This document shows, in pieces, positions 36,337 through 49,253 of a stretch of DNA of 56,846 nucleotides (position 1 is the stretch's first letter; every line of letters starts with the position of its first letter). A program made the position numbers and the translations under genes. The notes below the pieces were generated by a model. It was not told the origin of the DNA and did no database searches. It saw nothing but the letters and a program-made list of their open reading frames with translations. Origin of the DNA: Pseudomarimonas arenosa (GTDB lineage Bacteria; Pseudomonadota; Gammaproteobacteria; Xanthomonadales; Xanthomonadaceae); NCBI RefSeq assembly GCF_014841215.1, contig NZ_JACYTR010000028.1:1-56846 (forward strand), written 5' to 3'.

Positions 36337-39180
36337 CTACTCAAACCCGCTCTTATACACTCCGTTCCCCCCGGTGGATTCGATCAGCACGCGCCGATCG
36401 TCATCGCTGAGCAGCACCACGGCGCCCTGCGGCAGCGTCGCCTGGGCACTGATCTCGACAAACGGCACATTGATATCCACGCTGCCGCTGAGGCCGAGCA
36501 GCAGCACGCCGCCGGCCTGAAGATCGACCTGGGTATCAATCTCGCCACTGCCATTGGGCGGTGTGCAGCTGCTGATCACGCAGTTCCACAGCACATTGGT
36601 CAATCCAATGATCGGCGATACGCGTAGACGCAGGCCGTTGGCATCCTGGGCGCTGTTGTTGCGCACCTCGACACTGTATTCGGCGAGCGTGCTGCCCTTG
36701 ACCATCGCCTCGCCCAGCTTGCCAACCGGCGCGCCGCGCCAGATCGACACCGTCACATCGACGCCGTCGCCGACGATGATTCGACGAGTGACGGCCTGGC
36801 CACGATCGACGCCGCCGTTGGCCGTGCCGCCGTCATCCACCGCCTGCAGGCGGATGCGTGCGGCACCGCTGTTCCCGGTCAGCGTGTAGCTCAACGTGCC
36901 GCTTCCATCAATGCTGATGCCGCTCAGCACGCCGCTCGGGTCCGATTCCGTTGCGAGCTCGATGCTGACCGTCTGGTCGCTCTCATTGCCCGGGCCGGGA
37001 TTGAACAGGCTGGCGAAGTCCGTTACTGCCTTCGCACCCGATTCCCCCGCCGGCCAGACCTCATTGCCGGCAAATGCCGCGCTCGGCGCGTCATTGACCG
37101 CGCCCACGGTAACTGTCGATTGCCCCTCGGTGAACGCGCTCGCGCCATCGGTCACCCGGACGGTGATCACCGCCACGCCGTTGGCATCTGGCTCCAGCTG
37201 CAGATCGAGTATTCGGTTGGCATCGTCGACGGTCAGATTAGTCGCCAAGTTCGCATCAGCAAGCAGGGTCTGATTATCGCTGGCCAAACTAACCACAAGA
37301 TCAGCCGCCGGCGTTTGATCATCGCCGACGGTAAAGACCAGCCCGCTGCCAAGATCTTCGAGCAGGAACAAGGTCGGCGTTAGCGACAGCGTAGGCGCTG
37401 CGTTTTCCACTGTTACGTCAACGGTGGCCGTTGCTGCGAGGTAGTTGTCATCGGCGGCCTTGCTAGCAGTCACCGTGCAAGTGCCGACGTCAGTACCGGA
37501 CAGTGTAGTGTCGGAGATTGAACAGAATGTGCTGCCGGCCGTCACAGCAAAGGTCACCGCACCGCTTCCTGACCCACCCGAGGTGCTCAGCTCGCTGTCT
37601 TCGCCAATCTTGATGCTGGCCGGCGTTGCGGAAGCCGTAAGCGTCGCCTGGCTGGCCTTGTCGACAACCACATCCACGCTCGCTGTCGCTGCTGCGAAGT
37701 TGCTGTCGGCTGCCTTGGTGGCCGTTACCGTGCAGGTGCCAACGCCAATGCCGCTCAGGATGTTTTCGCTGATTGAACAGAACGTTCCGCCACTGCTGAT
37801 GGCGAAGCTGACGGCACCTGTACCCGAGCCGCCGCTGCTGCCAAGCGTGCTACTGCCACCAAAGCCGATGGTCGATGGACTCGCCATTGCGGTCAGGGCA
37901 GCCTGGTTCGCCCTATCTACCGTCACGTTCACTTCAGCGGTAGCGACGTTGTAGTAGTCGTCTCCCGCCTTGGTCGCGGTCACGGTGCAAGTACCAACTC
38001 CGATACCGGTCAACGTTGTGTCAGAAACATCGCAGAAATCGCTGCCCGCGGTGACGGCAAAGCCCACCGCACCGGATCCCGAGCCGCCGGTGGTGCTCAG
38101 CGTACTGGTGGCGCCAAAGACAATGTTCAAGGGGCTCGCTACCGCTGCCAAGTCAGCCTGCTCTGCGCGACTTACCGTGATGTCAACCGTCGCGCTGGCG
38201 GGGTTGAACATGCCATCCCCCGCCTTGGTCGCCGTCACCGTGCAGCTTCCCACGCCGATGCCGGTCACGGTCGTGGAGGAAACCTCGCAGAACTCGCTGC
38301 CGGCGGTGATGGCAAAGCTAACAGCGCCAGTGCCTGAACCGCCACTGGTGCTCAACGTGCTGGTGCTTCCGAACATGATGGCAGATGGATCGGAGCTCAC
38401 GCTCAGCGCCGATTGGTTCGACTTTGCTGTCTCCCGAAACCAGAAGCGGTGATTCATGTTGTAGCCACTGGAATGCTGCGCGCCATTGCAGATGTACAGG
38501 TAACTGTCTGAGTTCGTCTCAGCCATGTAGAAGTGGTGCCAGCCGCTATTCGAACTCGTCCCCATGTTGATCGCGCATCCAGACCCTCCCATCGGGTTGT
38601 TTGAGACCACGTCGTAACAGTTAATGCCTGGCCCACCTCTGCCGCCGCATGAAAGAGCACCGGTCCAAGCCAATGTATTGTCAGACGCGCGATAGGAGTT
38701 CATGGTCGTCGCTGTCGACGACACAGGCATCTGCGCGCCGAACGTCCACGTGCCAGTGAAGTTTCGCAACACCACGTACTCGTGATTTCCGGTCGAGTAG
38801 GCACTGTTGTAACCCGCCTGATCTGCCAACACGTCGAAGTTCTCGCTCAATCCAATGATGGCGCGAATAACATCGTCAGACAGCTTGTACGGATTGCCCT
38901 TGAGCGTGAGTGCATCGGCCGTTGTCCCCGCGGAACCCGTCAGAGAATGAAGTCCGGACTGATACCAGGTCTTCAGTCCAAAGGTCCAACCGCCACCGTC
39001 TCTGACCATGTCGCAGACAACATCAACGCTGCCCAATGGACCCTCATCGTCGGGATCGATGCTGTAAACGCCCGACGGTGCTGCCGGATTGTTACCCAGT
39101 ATGGACTTGCAGCTCTCGGCCCAAGCAGGCTGGCAGAGCGCCAAGGAAAACAATCCGAAAGCAATCCACCACCTGCTCAT
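36337..39180 (-). CDS. Large secreted protein with fibrinogen-like domain and tandem Ig-like repeats
   Basis: The 947-aa protein has a signal peptide (MSRWWIAFGLFSLALCQPAW, mature from about 22). A fibrinogen/COLFI-like N-terminal domain follows (SCKSILGNN, GVYSIDPDDEG, VVCDMVRDGGGWTF). Four tandem repeats of about 85 residues then run from about 255 to 600, each with GSGTGAVSFA, a Cys near SEFC, and GIGVGTCTVTATKAGD-type motifs. Cadherin-like and DUF11-like segments follow, and it ends VYKSGFE. The two cysteines in each repeat suggest an internal disulfide. No catalytic motif is seen; the fold suggests adhesion or carbohydrate binding outside the cell. AAGGTGAG precedes the ATG. A small secreted protein gene lies just upstream. 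Confidence 0.85.
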   Translation of the reverse strand: MSRWWIAFGLFSLALCQPAWAESCKSILGNNPAAPSGVYSIDPDDEGPLGSVDVVCDMVRDGGGWTFGLKTWYQSGLHSLTGSAGTTADALTLKGNPYKLSDDVIRAIIGLSENFDVLADQAGYNSAYSTGNHEYVVLRNFTGTWTFGAQMPVSSTATTMNSYRASDNTLAWTGALSCGGRGGPGINCYDVVSNNPMGGSGCAINMGTSSNSGWHHFYMAETNSDSYLYICNGAQHSSGYNMNHRFWFRETAKSNQSALSVSSDPSAIMFGSTSTLSTSGGSGTGAVSFAITAGSEFCEVSSTTVTGIGVGSCTVTATKAGDGMFNPASATVDITVSRAEQADLAAVASPLNIVFGATSTLSTTGGSGSGAVGFAVTAGSDFCDVSDTTLTGIGVGTCTVTATKAGDDYYNVATAEVNVTVDRANQAALTAMASPSTIGFGGSSTLGSSGGSGTGAVSFAISSGGTFCSISENILSGIGVGTCTVTATKAADSNFAAATASVDVVVDKASQATLTASATPASIKIGEDSELSTSGGSGSGAVTFAVTAGSTFCSISDTTLSGTDVGTCTVTASKAADDNYLAATATVDVTVENAAPTLSLTPTLFLLEDLGSGLVFTVGDDQTPAADLVVSLASDNQTLLADANLATNLTVDDANRILDLQLEPDANGVAVITVRVTDGASAFTEGQSTVTVGAVNDAPSAAFAGNEVWPAGESGAKAVTDFASLFNPGPGNESDQTVSIELATESDPSGVLSGISIDGSGTLSYTLTGNSGAARIRLQAVDDGGTANGGVDRGQAVTRRIIVGDGVDVTVSIWRGAPVGKLGEAMVKGSTLAEYSVEVRNNSAQDANGLRLRVSPIIGLTNVLWNCVISSCTPPNGSGEIDTQVDLQAGGVLLLGLSGSVDINVPFVEISAQATLPQGAVVLLSDDDRRVLIESTGGNGVYKSGFE

Positions 39181-39191
39181 GGGTCTCACCT

Positions 39192-39431
39192 TCACTCTTG
39201 ATGTTGAAGCGGTGATGGCCTCTGACCGCTTGGGGAAGCTGACGCCACTTGCGCGCGCGCTACACGCACGTCGCTCAACCTGTGAGCCGCTCGCTTCGAA
39301 TCGCTACCGGCCTCAGAACTGGCACGATCAGCAATCAAGCTCGGCTGTACCGTCACGTGGGTCAGCAGGGTTTCAGCGTTCGCTCGAGACACACAAAGCA
39401 CGCACAAGGCCACTAGCAGCCTCTTGAACAT
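39192..39431 (-). CDS. Small secreted protein upstream of the fibrinogen-like gene
   Basis: A 79-aa frame starts at an ATG preceded by AGGAGG with 7 bases spacing, among the best ribosome sites in the window. It encodes MFKRLLVALCVLCVSRANAE, a Sec signal, followed by a short Ser/Ala/Arg/Gln-rich chain without recognisable domains. It ends 11 bases before the next gene's ATG, so the two probably form an operon. Function is unknown. Confidence 0.6.
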   Translation of the reverse strand: MFKRLLVALCVLCVSRANAETLLTHVTVQPSLIADRASSEAGSDSKRAAHRLSDVRVARAQVASASPSGQRPSPLQHQE

Positions 39432-39949
39432 CGCCGGCCTCCTGCCCCGGTGATTCACCGGGTCTCACATAGTTTTAGCAGACTTCGTTTGGCCGTTAAA
39501 TGGCCTATTCGCGAAATCTTGGCGGTGAGACAAGAGCGAAACAATGACTTGGCGAGTTAGGCAAAACGCACACTGGGGACGACCGTGCGGTCGGTGGCAC
39601 TGGTCGACGCTAGCTCGTGAGCGACCTCGCACTTTTCGGCACCCTTCGGCAAGCTCAGGGTGCGTCTAGGATAGATCGAGCCTTGAGGCACAACATTCAG
39701 GACGCTGGGGGAAACCGGGAGTCATGCGCGTCGTCGCGCTACACCCTTCCCCTTGCGCTGCGCAAGCGGCGGAGGAAGCCGGGAGGGGCTCGACCCGCAC
39801 ACGAAACTCCTCACCCCTCGACCCCACCCCAACCTCCCCTCCGTTGCTACGCAGCGCAAGGGAGGGAGCTGGTTATCGAGTTCACCGTTCTTCCCTGCCC
39901 CTCGGCTGCTGCGCAGCCTGAGGGAGGGATTTAAGCGTTAAGAGCTCGA
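39432..39949. other. Intergenic region with stem-loop forming repeats
   Basis: No gene is supported. CCCGGTGATTCACCGGG (about 39452-39466) and GGCCGTTAAATGGCC are short palindromes near the start of the small secreted gene. Farther right, two related blocks of CCTCCC...GGGAGG flank CGCAGC-type loops (about 39831-39925), close to the acnB stop, and may act in termination. Confidence 0.45.
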
Positions 39950-42556
39950 CTACGCCGCTACGCCATCCGCTACATCTTTGTAATCCTGAATCTGATCAAA
40001 GTTCATGTAGCGGTAAATCTTGTCGCCGTTCTGGTTGATCACACCGATATCGGCCATGTACTCCTCGCGGGTCGGAATGCGGCCCAGGCGCGAGCAGATC
40101 GCCGACAGCTCAGCCGAACCGAGATACACATTGGTGTTGCGTCCCAGACGGTTGGGGAAATTACGTGTTGAGGTCGACATCGCGGTGGCGCCTTCCCGAA
40201 TCTGCGCCTGATTGCCCATGCACAGCGAGCAGCCTGGCATCTCCATGCGCGCACCGGCAGTGCCAAAGGTGCCGTAGTGGCCTTCCTTGGTCAGTTCGGC
40301 GGCATCCATCTTGGTTGGCGGGGCCACCCACAAACGGGTCGGAATATCACGCTTGCCTTCCAGCAGCTTGGCTGCGGCACGGAAGTGGCCAATATTGGTC
40401 ATGCACGAACCGATGAACACCTCGTCGATCTTGGCGCCGGCCACGTCGGACAGCGTTTTCGCATCGTCCGGATCGTTCGGGCAACAAACGATCGGCTCGA
40501 TGATCTCGTCCATGTTGATCTCGATCACCGCGGCGTACTCGGCATCGGCATCGCCTTCCATCAGCTGCGGGTTGGCCAGCCACTCTTCCATCTTCTTGAT
40601 GCGACGCGACAGCGAGCGGGCATCCTTGTAGCCCTCGGCAATCATCCATTTCAACAAGGTGATATTGCTGTTGAGGTATTCGATGATCGGCGCCTTGTCG
40701 AGCTTGACGGTGCAACCGGCAGCGGAGCGCTCGGCCGAAGCGTCAGCGAGTTCGAAGGCCTGCTCGATCTTCAGATCCGGCAAGCCTTCGATCTCCAGAA
40801 TGCGACCGGAGAAGATGTTCTTCTTGCCTTTCTTTTCCACCGTCAGCAGACCGGCCTTGATGGCATACAGCGGAATGGCGTGGACCAGATCACGCAGGGT
40901 GACGCCCGGTTGCAGCTTGCCGGTGAAACGCACCAGTACCGATTCCGGCATATCCAGCGGCATCACGCCGGTGGCGGCGGCAAAGGCCACCAGGCCGGAA
41001 CCGGCCGGGAAGGAAATGCCGATGGGGAAGCGGGTGTGGCTGTCGCCGCCGGTACCGACCGTATCCGGCAATAACATGCGGTTCAACCAGCTGTGGATGA
41101 TGCCGTCGCCCGGGCGCAGCGAAATACCGCCACGGGTGGCGATGAAGTCCGGCAGTTCGTGATGGGTGACTACGTCGACCGGCTTCGGATAGGCGGCGGT
41201 ATGACAGAAGCTCTGCATCACCAGATCGGCGCTGAAACCAAGACAGGCCAGATCCTTCAGCTCGTCTCGGGTCATCGGGCCAGTGGTGTCCTGTGAGCCG
41301 ACCGAGGTCATGCGCGGCTCGCAATAGGTGCCGGGGCGCACGCCCTGGCCGGCTGGCAGGCCACAGGCGCGGCCAACCATCTTCTGCGCCAGGGTAAAGC
41401 CCTTGCCGGTGTCGGCAACTTCCTGCGGCAGGCGGAACAGCTTGGACGGCGGCAGACCCAGCGATTCGCGCGCCTTGGCGGTCAGACCGCGACCGATGAT
41501 CAGCGGAATGCGGCCGCCGGCACGCACTTCGTCGAACAACACTTCGGACTTGACCTGGAACTCGGCGATGACCTTGCCGTCTTTCAGTGCCTTGCCGTCG
41601 TACGGGCGCAGCTCGACCACATCGCCGAGGTTCATCTGCGACACATCGAGTTCAATCGGCAATGCGCCGGCGTCTTCCATCGTGTTGTAGAAAATCGGCG
41701 CGATCTTGCTGCCAAGACACACGCCACCAAAGCGCTTGTTCGGAATGTAGGGAATGTCTTCGCCGGTCCACCACAGCACCGAGTTGGTGGCTGACTTGCG
41801 CGATGAGCCGGTACCGACCACATCGCCAACATAGGCGACCAAGTGGCCCTTGGCTTTCAGATCCTGAATCAGCTGGATCGGCCCGCGCTTGCCGTCTTCT
41901 TCCGGCTCGAATGGGGCGCCATCGCGCTTGTTCTTCAACATGGCCAAACCATGCAGAGGGATGTCAGGACGGGTGGTGGCATCCGGCGCCGGCGACAGGT
42001 CGTCGGTGTTGGTCTCACCCGGCACCTTGAACACGGTGATGGTCAGGCTCTCCGGCACTTCGGGGCGGCTGGTAAACCACTCGGCGTCAGCCCAGCTTTG
42101 CAGCACCGCCTTGGCGTGGGCATTGCCGGCCTTGGCTTTCTCTTCCACGTCGTGGAAGGCATCGAACATCAGCAGCGTGTGCTTGAGGGCCTCGCCAGCA
42201 ATGGCGCCGAGCTCGGCATTATCCAGCAGTTCCACCAGGGGATGAATGTTGTAGCCACCCAGCATGGTGCCGAGCAGCTCGGTCGCGCGCTTCGGCGAAA
42301 TCAGCGAGCACTTCTCGTTGCCAAAGGCGACCGCAGCCAGATACGAGGCCTTGACCTTGGCGGCATCATCGACGCCGGCCGGCACGCGATTGCTGATCAG
42401 ATCGACCAGGAAATCACGCTCAGAATCGGCACCTTCACCCGCCGGCGGGTTCTTCAGCAGTTCGATCACATCGGCCGTCTGCTGCGCGGTCAAGGGCAGC
42501 GGCGGAATTCCAAGCGCGGCGCGCTCGGCTGCGTGGTGGCGGTAGGCTTCCAACAT
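39950..42556 (-). CDS. acnB: Aconitate hydratase B (bifunctional, AcnB)
   Basis: AcnB (868 aa, normal for the family) interconverts citrate and isocitrate and can act on 2-methylisocitrate. The N-terminal HEAT-like domain ([20 protein letters not shown]) and swivel domain precede the aconitase core, as is typical of the B form. Iron-sulfur ligands are visible in [10 protein letters not shown] and [14 protein letters not shown] precedes the ATG. The VapC stop lies only 17 bases upstream on the same strand, so acnB may be read from the vapBC promoter. Confidence 0.97.
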   Translation of the reverse strand: MLEAYRHHAAERAALGIPPLPLTAQQTADVIELLKNPPAGEGADSERDFLVDLISNRVPAGVDDAAKVKASYLAAVAFGNEKCSLISPKRATELLGTMLGGYNIHPLVELLDNAELGAIAGEALKHTLLMFDAFHDVEEKAKAGNAHAKAVLQSWADAEWFTSRPEVPESLTITVFKVPGETNTDDLSPAPDATTRPDIPLHGLAMLKNKRDGAPFEPEEDGKRGPIQLIQDLKAKGHLVAYVGDVVGTGSSRKSATNSVLWWTGEDIPYIPNKRFGGVCLGSKIAPIFYNTMEDAGALPIELDVSQMNLGDVVELRPYDGKALKDGKVIAEFQVKSEVLFDEVRAGGRIPLIIGRGLTAKARESLGLPPSKLFRLPQEVADTGKGFTLAQKMVGRACGLPAGQGVRPGTYCEPRMTSVGSQDTTGPMTRDELKDLACLGFSADLVMQSFCHTAAYPKPVDVVTHHELPDFIATRGGISLRPGDGIIHSWLNRMLLPDTVGTGGDSHTRFPIGISFPAGSGLVAFAAATGVMPLDMPESVLVRFTGKLQPGVTLRDLVHAIPLYAIKAGLLTVEKKGKKNIFSGRILEIEGLPDLKIEQAFELADASAERSAAGCTVKLDKAPIIEYLNSNITLLKWMIAEGYKDARSLSRRIKKMEEWLANPQLMEGDADAEYAAVIEINMDEIIEPIVCCPNDPDDAKTLSDVAGAKIDEVFIGSCMTNIGHFRAAAKLLEGKRDIPTRLWVAPPTKMDAAELTKEGHYGTFGTAGARMEMPGCSLCMGNQAQIREGATAMSTSTRNFPNRLGRNTNVYLGSAELSAICSRLGRIPTREEYMADIGVINQNGDKIYRYMNFDQIQDYKDVADGVAA

Positions 42557-42573
42557 GAGACTCTCCGATGTGG

Positions 42574-43011
42574 TCAGGATACGGGCGGGGCTTTGGGTAC
42601 GATCACCTTCAGCCCCTTGAAATAGTCACGAAAAAATCCGGCATCGCGAGTAATCAAGCCGGCGCACTGCAACAGTGCGTGGGCACCCACGATGAAATCG
42701 GGAACGGTTCGTGGCGACATAATGGTAGCGTTTCCACTGCTTCGCCGACGCTGATTGAAGCGGCGCTGCATTTCGCCGGCGCGGATCGCCGAACGGCGCT
42801 CCACCGGAAGGTAGCTCATGCCCATTTCCTCGACCACGTCCATGATGTCGGTGCCATGGCCGAGGCCAGCAGTGATTTCGCTGACCACGATATCGCACAG
42901 CACCACCGGGCCGCGGGCCAGCGCATCGCGCACACACTGCTCGGCCGCATCAGCCATCAACGAATCGTCGCCCAGCAGATCGATCAAGACGGAAGAATCG
43001 ATGGCGATCAT
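42574..43011 (-). CDS. vapC: PIN-domain ribonuclease toxin (VapC family)
   Basis: The 145-aa protein has the PIN acidic residues: Asp5 ([13 protein letters not shown]), Glu45 (SEITAGL), Asp105 (DFIVGAHAL) and Asp123 (ITRDAGFF). Members of this family cut RNA, often initiator tRNA or rRNA, and are held inactive by a VapB antitoxin. The antitoxin gene ends 11 bases upstream, and acnB starts 17 bases downstream. Confidence 0.9.
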   Translation of the reverse strand: MIAIDSSVLIDLLGDDSLMADAAEQCVRDALARGPVVLCDIVVSEITAGLGHGTDIMDVVEEMGMSYLPVERRSAIRAGEMQRRFNQRRRSSGNATIMSPRTVPDFIVGAHALLQCAGLITRDAGFFRDYFKGLKVIVPKAPPVS

Positions 43012-43022
43012 TGCTCAATCGG

Positions 43023-43274
43023 TCACTCGTCAACCGGATCGCTGGGCGCACGACCGCGCAGTTCGCGCATCACGTCATCGGTGCTGACGCCCTCGGGCAG
43101 TTTGAAGCGACCGCGGGCGCGTGAAATGGCGTCGTCGACGTTCTTGCGCAAAATGATGCGGCCGCCTTCGAGTTCGACCTTGAGCAAGGTGCCCTTGGTC
43201 AGACCCAGGGCATCGCGAACCGCCTTGGGAAGGGTGATCTGGCCACGTTCGGCCACCGTCGCTTCCATCGCCAT
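43023..43274 (-). CDS. vapB: AbrB/SpoVT-type antitoxin (VapB family)
   Basis: The 83-aa protein has a swapped-hairpin AbrB domain ([20 protein letters not shown], then [17 protein letters not shown]) that binds DNA, and a C-terminal tail (about 50-83) that would cover the toxin. AAGGGTG lies 6 bases before the ATG. Longer upstream frames run into the divergent acnA promoter region and are unlikely. The operon is probably autoregulated through the palindromic promoter upstream. Confidence 0.88.
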   Translation of the reverse strand: MAMEATVAERGQITLPKAVRDALGLTKGTLLKVELEGGRIILRKNVDDAISRARGRFKLPEGVSTDDVMRELRGRAPSDPVDE

Positions 43275-43293
43275 GCCGTCACCCTTGCCGAAA

Positions 43294-43333
43294 AGTACGT
43301 ACGAATTATACATACTTATGAATACGTACCCAA
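43294..43333 (-). promoter_or_regulatory. vapBC promoter with palindromic operator candidate
   Basis: On the minus strand TTGGGT (43328-43333), a 17-base spacer and TATAAT (43305-43310) make a strong sigma-70 promoter about 30 bases upstream of vapB. GTACGTA arms flank it as an inverted repeat, an AT-rich island in GC-rich DNA, as expected for an AbrB-type operator. Confidence 0.7.
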
Positions 43334-43424
43334 GCTGACATACCGACTCTGCGCTGAATTCGATCTCGGGTCGGTCATCAAATTGCGCGACAATGGCAGG
43401 CCCGGACCGTCCGAGGAGCGAGCC

Positions 43425-46160
<2,736 letters not shown>

Positions 46161-46225
46161 GGAGGGGCACTGGCGCGCTGCACCGGTCGCGAGATTCATC
46201 GCACGATGTCGGGCCAGGGCCCGAC

Positions 46226-46657
46226 CTACCACTCGATGTATTCGAGCAGCCAATCGTCGCCGTCCTGACGCCATTTGCTGACCACCTTGTAACCGGCCGC
46301 TCGCTCGGGAATCCAGCCCTCGGCGCCGGTGAGAAACACGTTGACGCTGATCTCGGCCCGCGGAACCTGAACCCGCAGGTCCATCGGACCAAGCGTCACA
46401 CCAATCGACTGGTTGCGCAGGAAGTGCAGTACCAGCAATCGGCGCAGGCCGTCGCGGTCGAGCCCGTTGTGACCGCGAAAATCCTCGGCAACCAAATCCA
46501 TGACCTCATCGGCCGCTTTGTCTTCGATCGCCTGCTGCATCGCCGCAACAGTCTCACTGAGGCGCGTTTTCGGATCGCCGCCTGAGCAGCCGGCCAGGGC
46601 CAGTAGCAGCGCCATCAGTCCGATCCAGGCAAGCGGTTTCATCGGAAACTGGATCAT
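46226..46657 (-). CDS. Predicted lipoprotein of unknown function
   Basis: The 143-aa frame starts [11 protein letters not shown] and has a short signal ending in LALAGC, a lipobox, so the mature protein is probably membrane-anchored. The remaining 115 residues are mixed alpha/beta ([20 protein letters not shown], then [10 protein letters not shown] and WLLEYIEW) and could be NTF2-like; I cannot name a family. An ATG 15 bases downstream is an equal start candidate. It is divergent from the acyl-CoA ligase. Confidence 0.7.
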   Translation of the reverse strand: MIQFPMKPLAWIGLMALLLALAGCSGGDPKTRLSETVAAMQQAIEDKAADEVMDLVAEDFRGHNGLDRDGLRRLLVLHFLRNQSIGVTLGPMDLRVQVPRAEISVNVFLTGAEGWIPERAAGYKVVSKWRQDGDDWLLEYIEW

Positions 46658-46791
46658 CGAACCATGCCCTGCCCCTGCTGCACCGCAGCAAACGCCAGCG
46701 TACGGATTCTGTTGTACCGATTCAGGTTCCATGCTCCAATCCAAGGCCTGCACGCGTCACATCCACCCAAGGTTACGCCACGAGGAAACGA

Positions 46792-48474
46792 ATGACAGCA
46801 GCATGGCCCTGGCTCAAGCAGTATCCGAAAGGTATTCCGGCCGAAATCGATCTGGATGAGTTCCCTTCGATTGTTTCGATCCTGGAATCCTCGTGCGGCA
46901 AGTTCAAGGACAAGGTCGCCTTCGAGAATCTTGGCAAGACCCTGCGCTACCGCGACATCGATCGCTTGAGTAAAGCCTTTGCCTGCTATCTCATCCACCA
47001 GTGCAAACTGAAGAAGGGCGATCGCATCGCCCTTATGTTGCCTAACGTGTTGCAGTACCCGATCGCTATCTTCGGCGCGTTGCGCGCCGGCCTGACGGTA
47101 GTCAACACCAACCCGATGTACACCGCCCGCGAACTCAAGCATCAGCTTAACGATTCCGGTGCGACCGCCATCGTGGTGCTGGAGAACTTCGCCTCGGTGC
47201 TCCAGGAAGTACTGGCGGATACCAAGGTCAATCACGTGCTAGTGACCGGTGTGGGCGACATGCTGGGTGGCTTCAAGGGCACCCTGGTCAACTTCATGTT
47301 GCGGTACGTCAAGAAGGCTGTGCCGGCCTATCGTCTGCCCCAAGCCGTGAGTTTCACTCAGGCGCTGGCCGACGGCGCCCGGCACAGCCTACCCAGCGTC
47401 GAGATTCAGCCGGGTGACATCGCCTTCCTGCAATACACCGGAGGCACCACCGGCGTCTCAAAGGGCGCCATGCTGACGCATCGGAACCTGGTCGCGAACA
47501 TGCAGCAGGCCTCCGCCTGGATTGGTCATCGGGCGGACATGGGCGCTGAACACATCATCACCGCGCTGCCGCTCTATCACATCTTCGCGCTGACGGCGAA
47601 TTGCCTGGTCTTCATGAAGTTTGGTGCGGTCAATCATCTGATCACCAATCCGCGCGACATGCCTGGCTTCGTCAAGTCCTTGTCGAAGATCCCGTTTACC
47701 TGCATCACCGGTGTCAACACGCTGTTCAACGGCCTGCTCAACACACCGGGTTTCGACCAGCTGGATTTTACCCGCTTCAAGTTCGCGCTGGGCGGCGGCA
47801 TGGCGGTGCAACGCGCGGTGGCAGAGCGCTGGAAGAAGGTCACCGGCTGCACTTTGTCTGAAGCCTACGGCCTGACCGAAACCTCTCCCGCGGTTTGCAT
47901 GAACCCGCTTGATCTACCCGAGTACAACGGATCGATCGGTGTCCCGGTGCCCAGTACGGAAGTGTGTATCCAGGACGAGGAAGGCCAGCAGCTGGCGACC
48001 GGCGAAGTCGGTGAGCTCTGCGTGCGCGGCCCACAGGTGATGAAGGGCTACTGGCAGCGCCCCGATGAAACCGCCAAGGTGATTGATAAGCAGGGCTGGC
48101 TGCACACCGGGGACATGGCCAAGATGGATGAAGAAGGCTTCTTCTACATCGTCGATCGCAAGAAGGACATGATTCTGGTCTCCGGCTTCAACGTGTATCC
48201 GAACGAGATCGAAGACGTGGTTGCCGCCCATCCAGGTGTGTTGGAGGTGGCAGCCGTGGGCGTGCCTGACGAAAAATCCGGCGAAGCGGTCAAGCTGGTA
48301 ATCGTCAAGAAAGACCCCGCCCTCGATGCTGCCGGCATAAAGGAGTTTTGCCGCAGCCATTTGACCGGCTACAAGCAACCTCGCCACATCGAGTTTCGCA
48401 CTGAACTGCCGAAGTCGAACGTCGGCAAGATTCTGCGTCGCGAGCTGCGCGATAGCGCTACCGCCACACGCTAG
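46792..48474 (+). CDS. fadD: Long-chain fatty acid-CoA ligase
   Basis: The 560-aa enzyme activates fatty acids through an acyl-AMP. The AMP-binding signature [18 protein letters not shown] is clear, with EAYGLTET, and the hinge region [20 protein letters not shown]. The FACS-type stretch [19 protein letters not shown] matches FadD. The C-terminal catalytic Lys is in [23 protein letters not shown] precedes the ATG. Isolated from other beta-oxidation genes; the acyl chain preference cannot be judged. Confidence 0.93.
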   Translation: MTAAWPWLKQYPKGIPAEIDLDEFPSIVSILESSCGKFKDKVAFENLGKTLRYRDIDRLSKAFACYLIHQCKLKKGDRIALMLPNVLQYPIAIFGALRAGLTVVNTNPMYTARELKHQLNDSGATAIVVLENFASVLQEVLADTKVNHVLVTGVGDMLGGFKGTLVNFMLRYVKKAVPAYRLPQAVSFTQALADGARHSLPSVEIQPGDIAFLQYTGGTTGVSKGAMLTHRNLVANMQQASAWIGHRADMGAEHIITALPLYHIFALTANCLVFMKFGAVNHLITNPRDMPGFVKSLSKIPFTCITGVNTLFNGLLNTPGFDQLDFTRFKFALGGGMAVQRAVAERWKKVTGCTLSEAYGLTETSPAVCMNPLDLPEYNGSIGVPVPSTEVCIQDEEGQQLATGEVGELCVRGPQVMKGYWQRPDETAKVIDKQGWLHTGDMAKMDEEGFFYIVDRKKDMILVSGFNVYPNEIEDVVAAHPGVLEVAAVGVPDEKSGEAVKLVIVKKDPALDAAGIKEFCRSHLTGYKQPRHIEFRTELPKSNVGKILRRELRDSATATR

Positions 48475-48555
48475 TCAGATCCAATTTCATGGTTGCGCAG
48501 CGGGCATCGCCCGCTGCGCAGTCCGGCAGTGTAGCCGGCGCGAGCCCGCGAATCC

Positions 48556-48903
48556 TTACTCCAGCGCGCCGAGCAGCCTTCCTTGCCGCGCCAGCACGGC
48601 TTCCAGACCGTTCTCTGCGCTGCGGTTCAAGTGCTCGAACCTCAACGCCAACACGTCATCGGAGATTCGACTGACCCGCGCCTCCACCGAGGCCCCGGCG
48701 CTGCCGGCCGTGGGCACTTCAAAGATCACCGGCTGACCGACGCTCAGCTGAAGGCCGGAAACCGGCTCCAGACGCACGCCACTGAGGGATAAGTCGACAA
48801 TCTGACAGACAAATGCAGAATCGCCCACCAGCAAGCGGGCCTGCTTGTCCAAGGTACTACGGCTGCGCCGCATGCCGGGCGCCTGACCACCGAAATCGCT
48901 CAC
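48556..48903 (-). CDS. PilZ domain protein
   Basis: From the GTG preceded by GGGAG the protein is 115 aa. It is a single PilZ domain with an Arg cluster (MRRSRSTLDKQARLLV) and the DLSLSGVRLE motif, the two parts that bind cyclic di-GMP. The final helix FEHLNRSAENGLEAVLARQG is typical of stand-alone PilZ proteins. It may regulate motility or envelope functions; the partner is unknown. A TTG six codons upstream is a weaker start. Confidence 0.85.
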   Translation of the reverse strand: MSDFGGQAPGMRRSRSTLDKQARLLVGDSAFVCQIVDLSLSGVRLEPVSGLQLSVGQPVIFEVPTAGSAGASVEARVSRISDDVLALRFEHLNRSAENGLEAVLARQGRLLGALE

Positions 48904-49253
48904 CTGCCCGCTCCCTGCCAAACCCGCCAGTTGGCCATTGCTGCAAGCAGTCTAGCGCCAAGCCGAGCGGACGGCGAATCCTTCGAAGCGCATCTGCCGC
49001 AAACAGAAACCAGGGCGAATTTCGACACACAACTGCTGAAAAACGTCAGTCGAAAGGCAGCAAGAACTGTGCACTGGATCGCGCATCAGCGGCCGCCCCT
49101 CAATCTGGGGCGGCCATTGGGTGGGCGACCGCAGGAGCGAACCTGAATGCCATCACGCGGGCTTTCGCCGCAAAGACCACGGCAGTGCCGGCTTGCGCCA
49201 TGACAGCGGTACGACGAAGACACTCTGCTTGCCACCCCTGTGCTGGCAACCCG
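48904..49253. other. Intergenic region with a terminator-like stem-loop
   Basis: A 9-bp perfect stem (GGCCGCCCC and GGGGCGGCC, 49091-49115, loop TCAATCT) lies 138 bases after the lysS stop on the minus strand. No gene was recognised. No U tract follows closely, so termination is uncertain. Confidence 0.45.

Noticed and set aside
39617-39941. Short plus-strand frames upstream of acnB's 3' end
   Set aside because: They sit in stem-loop repeats and have no ribosome sites.
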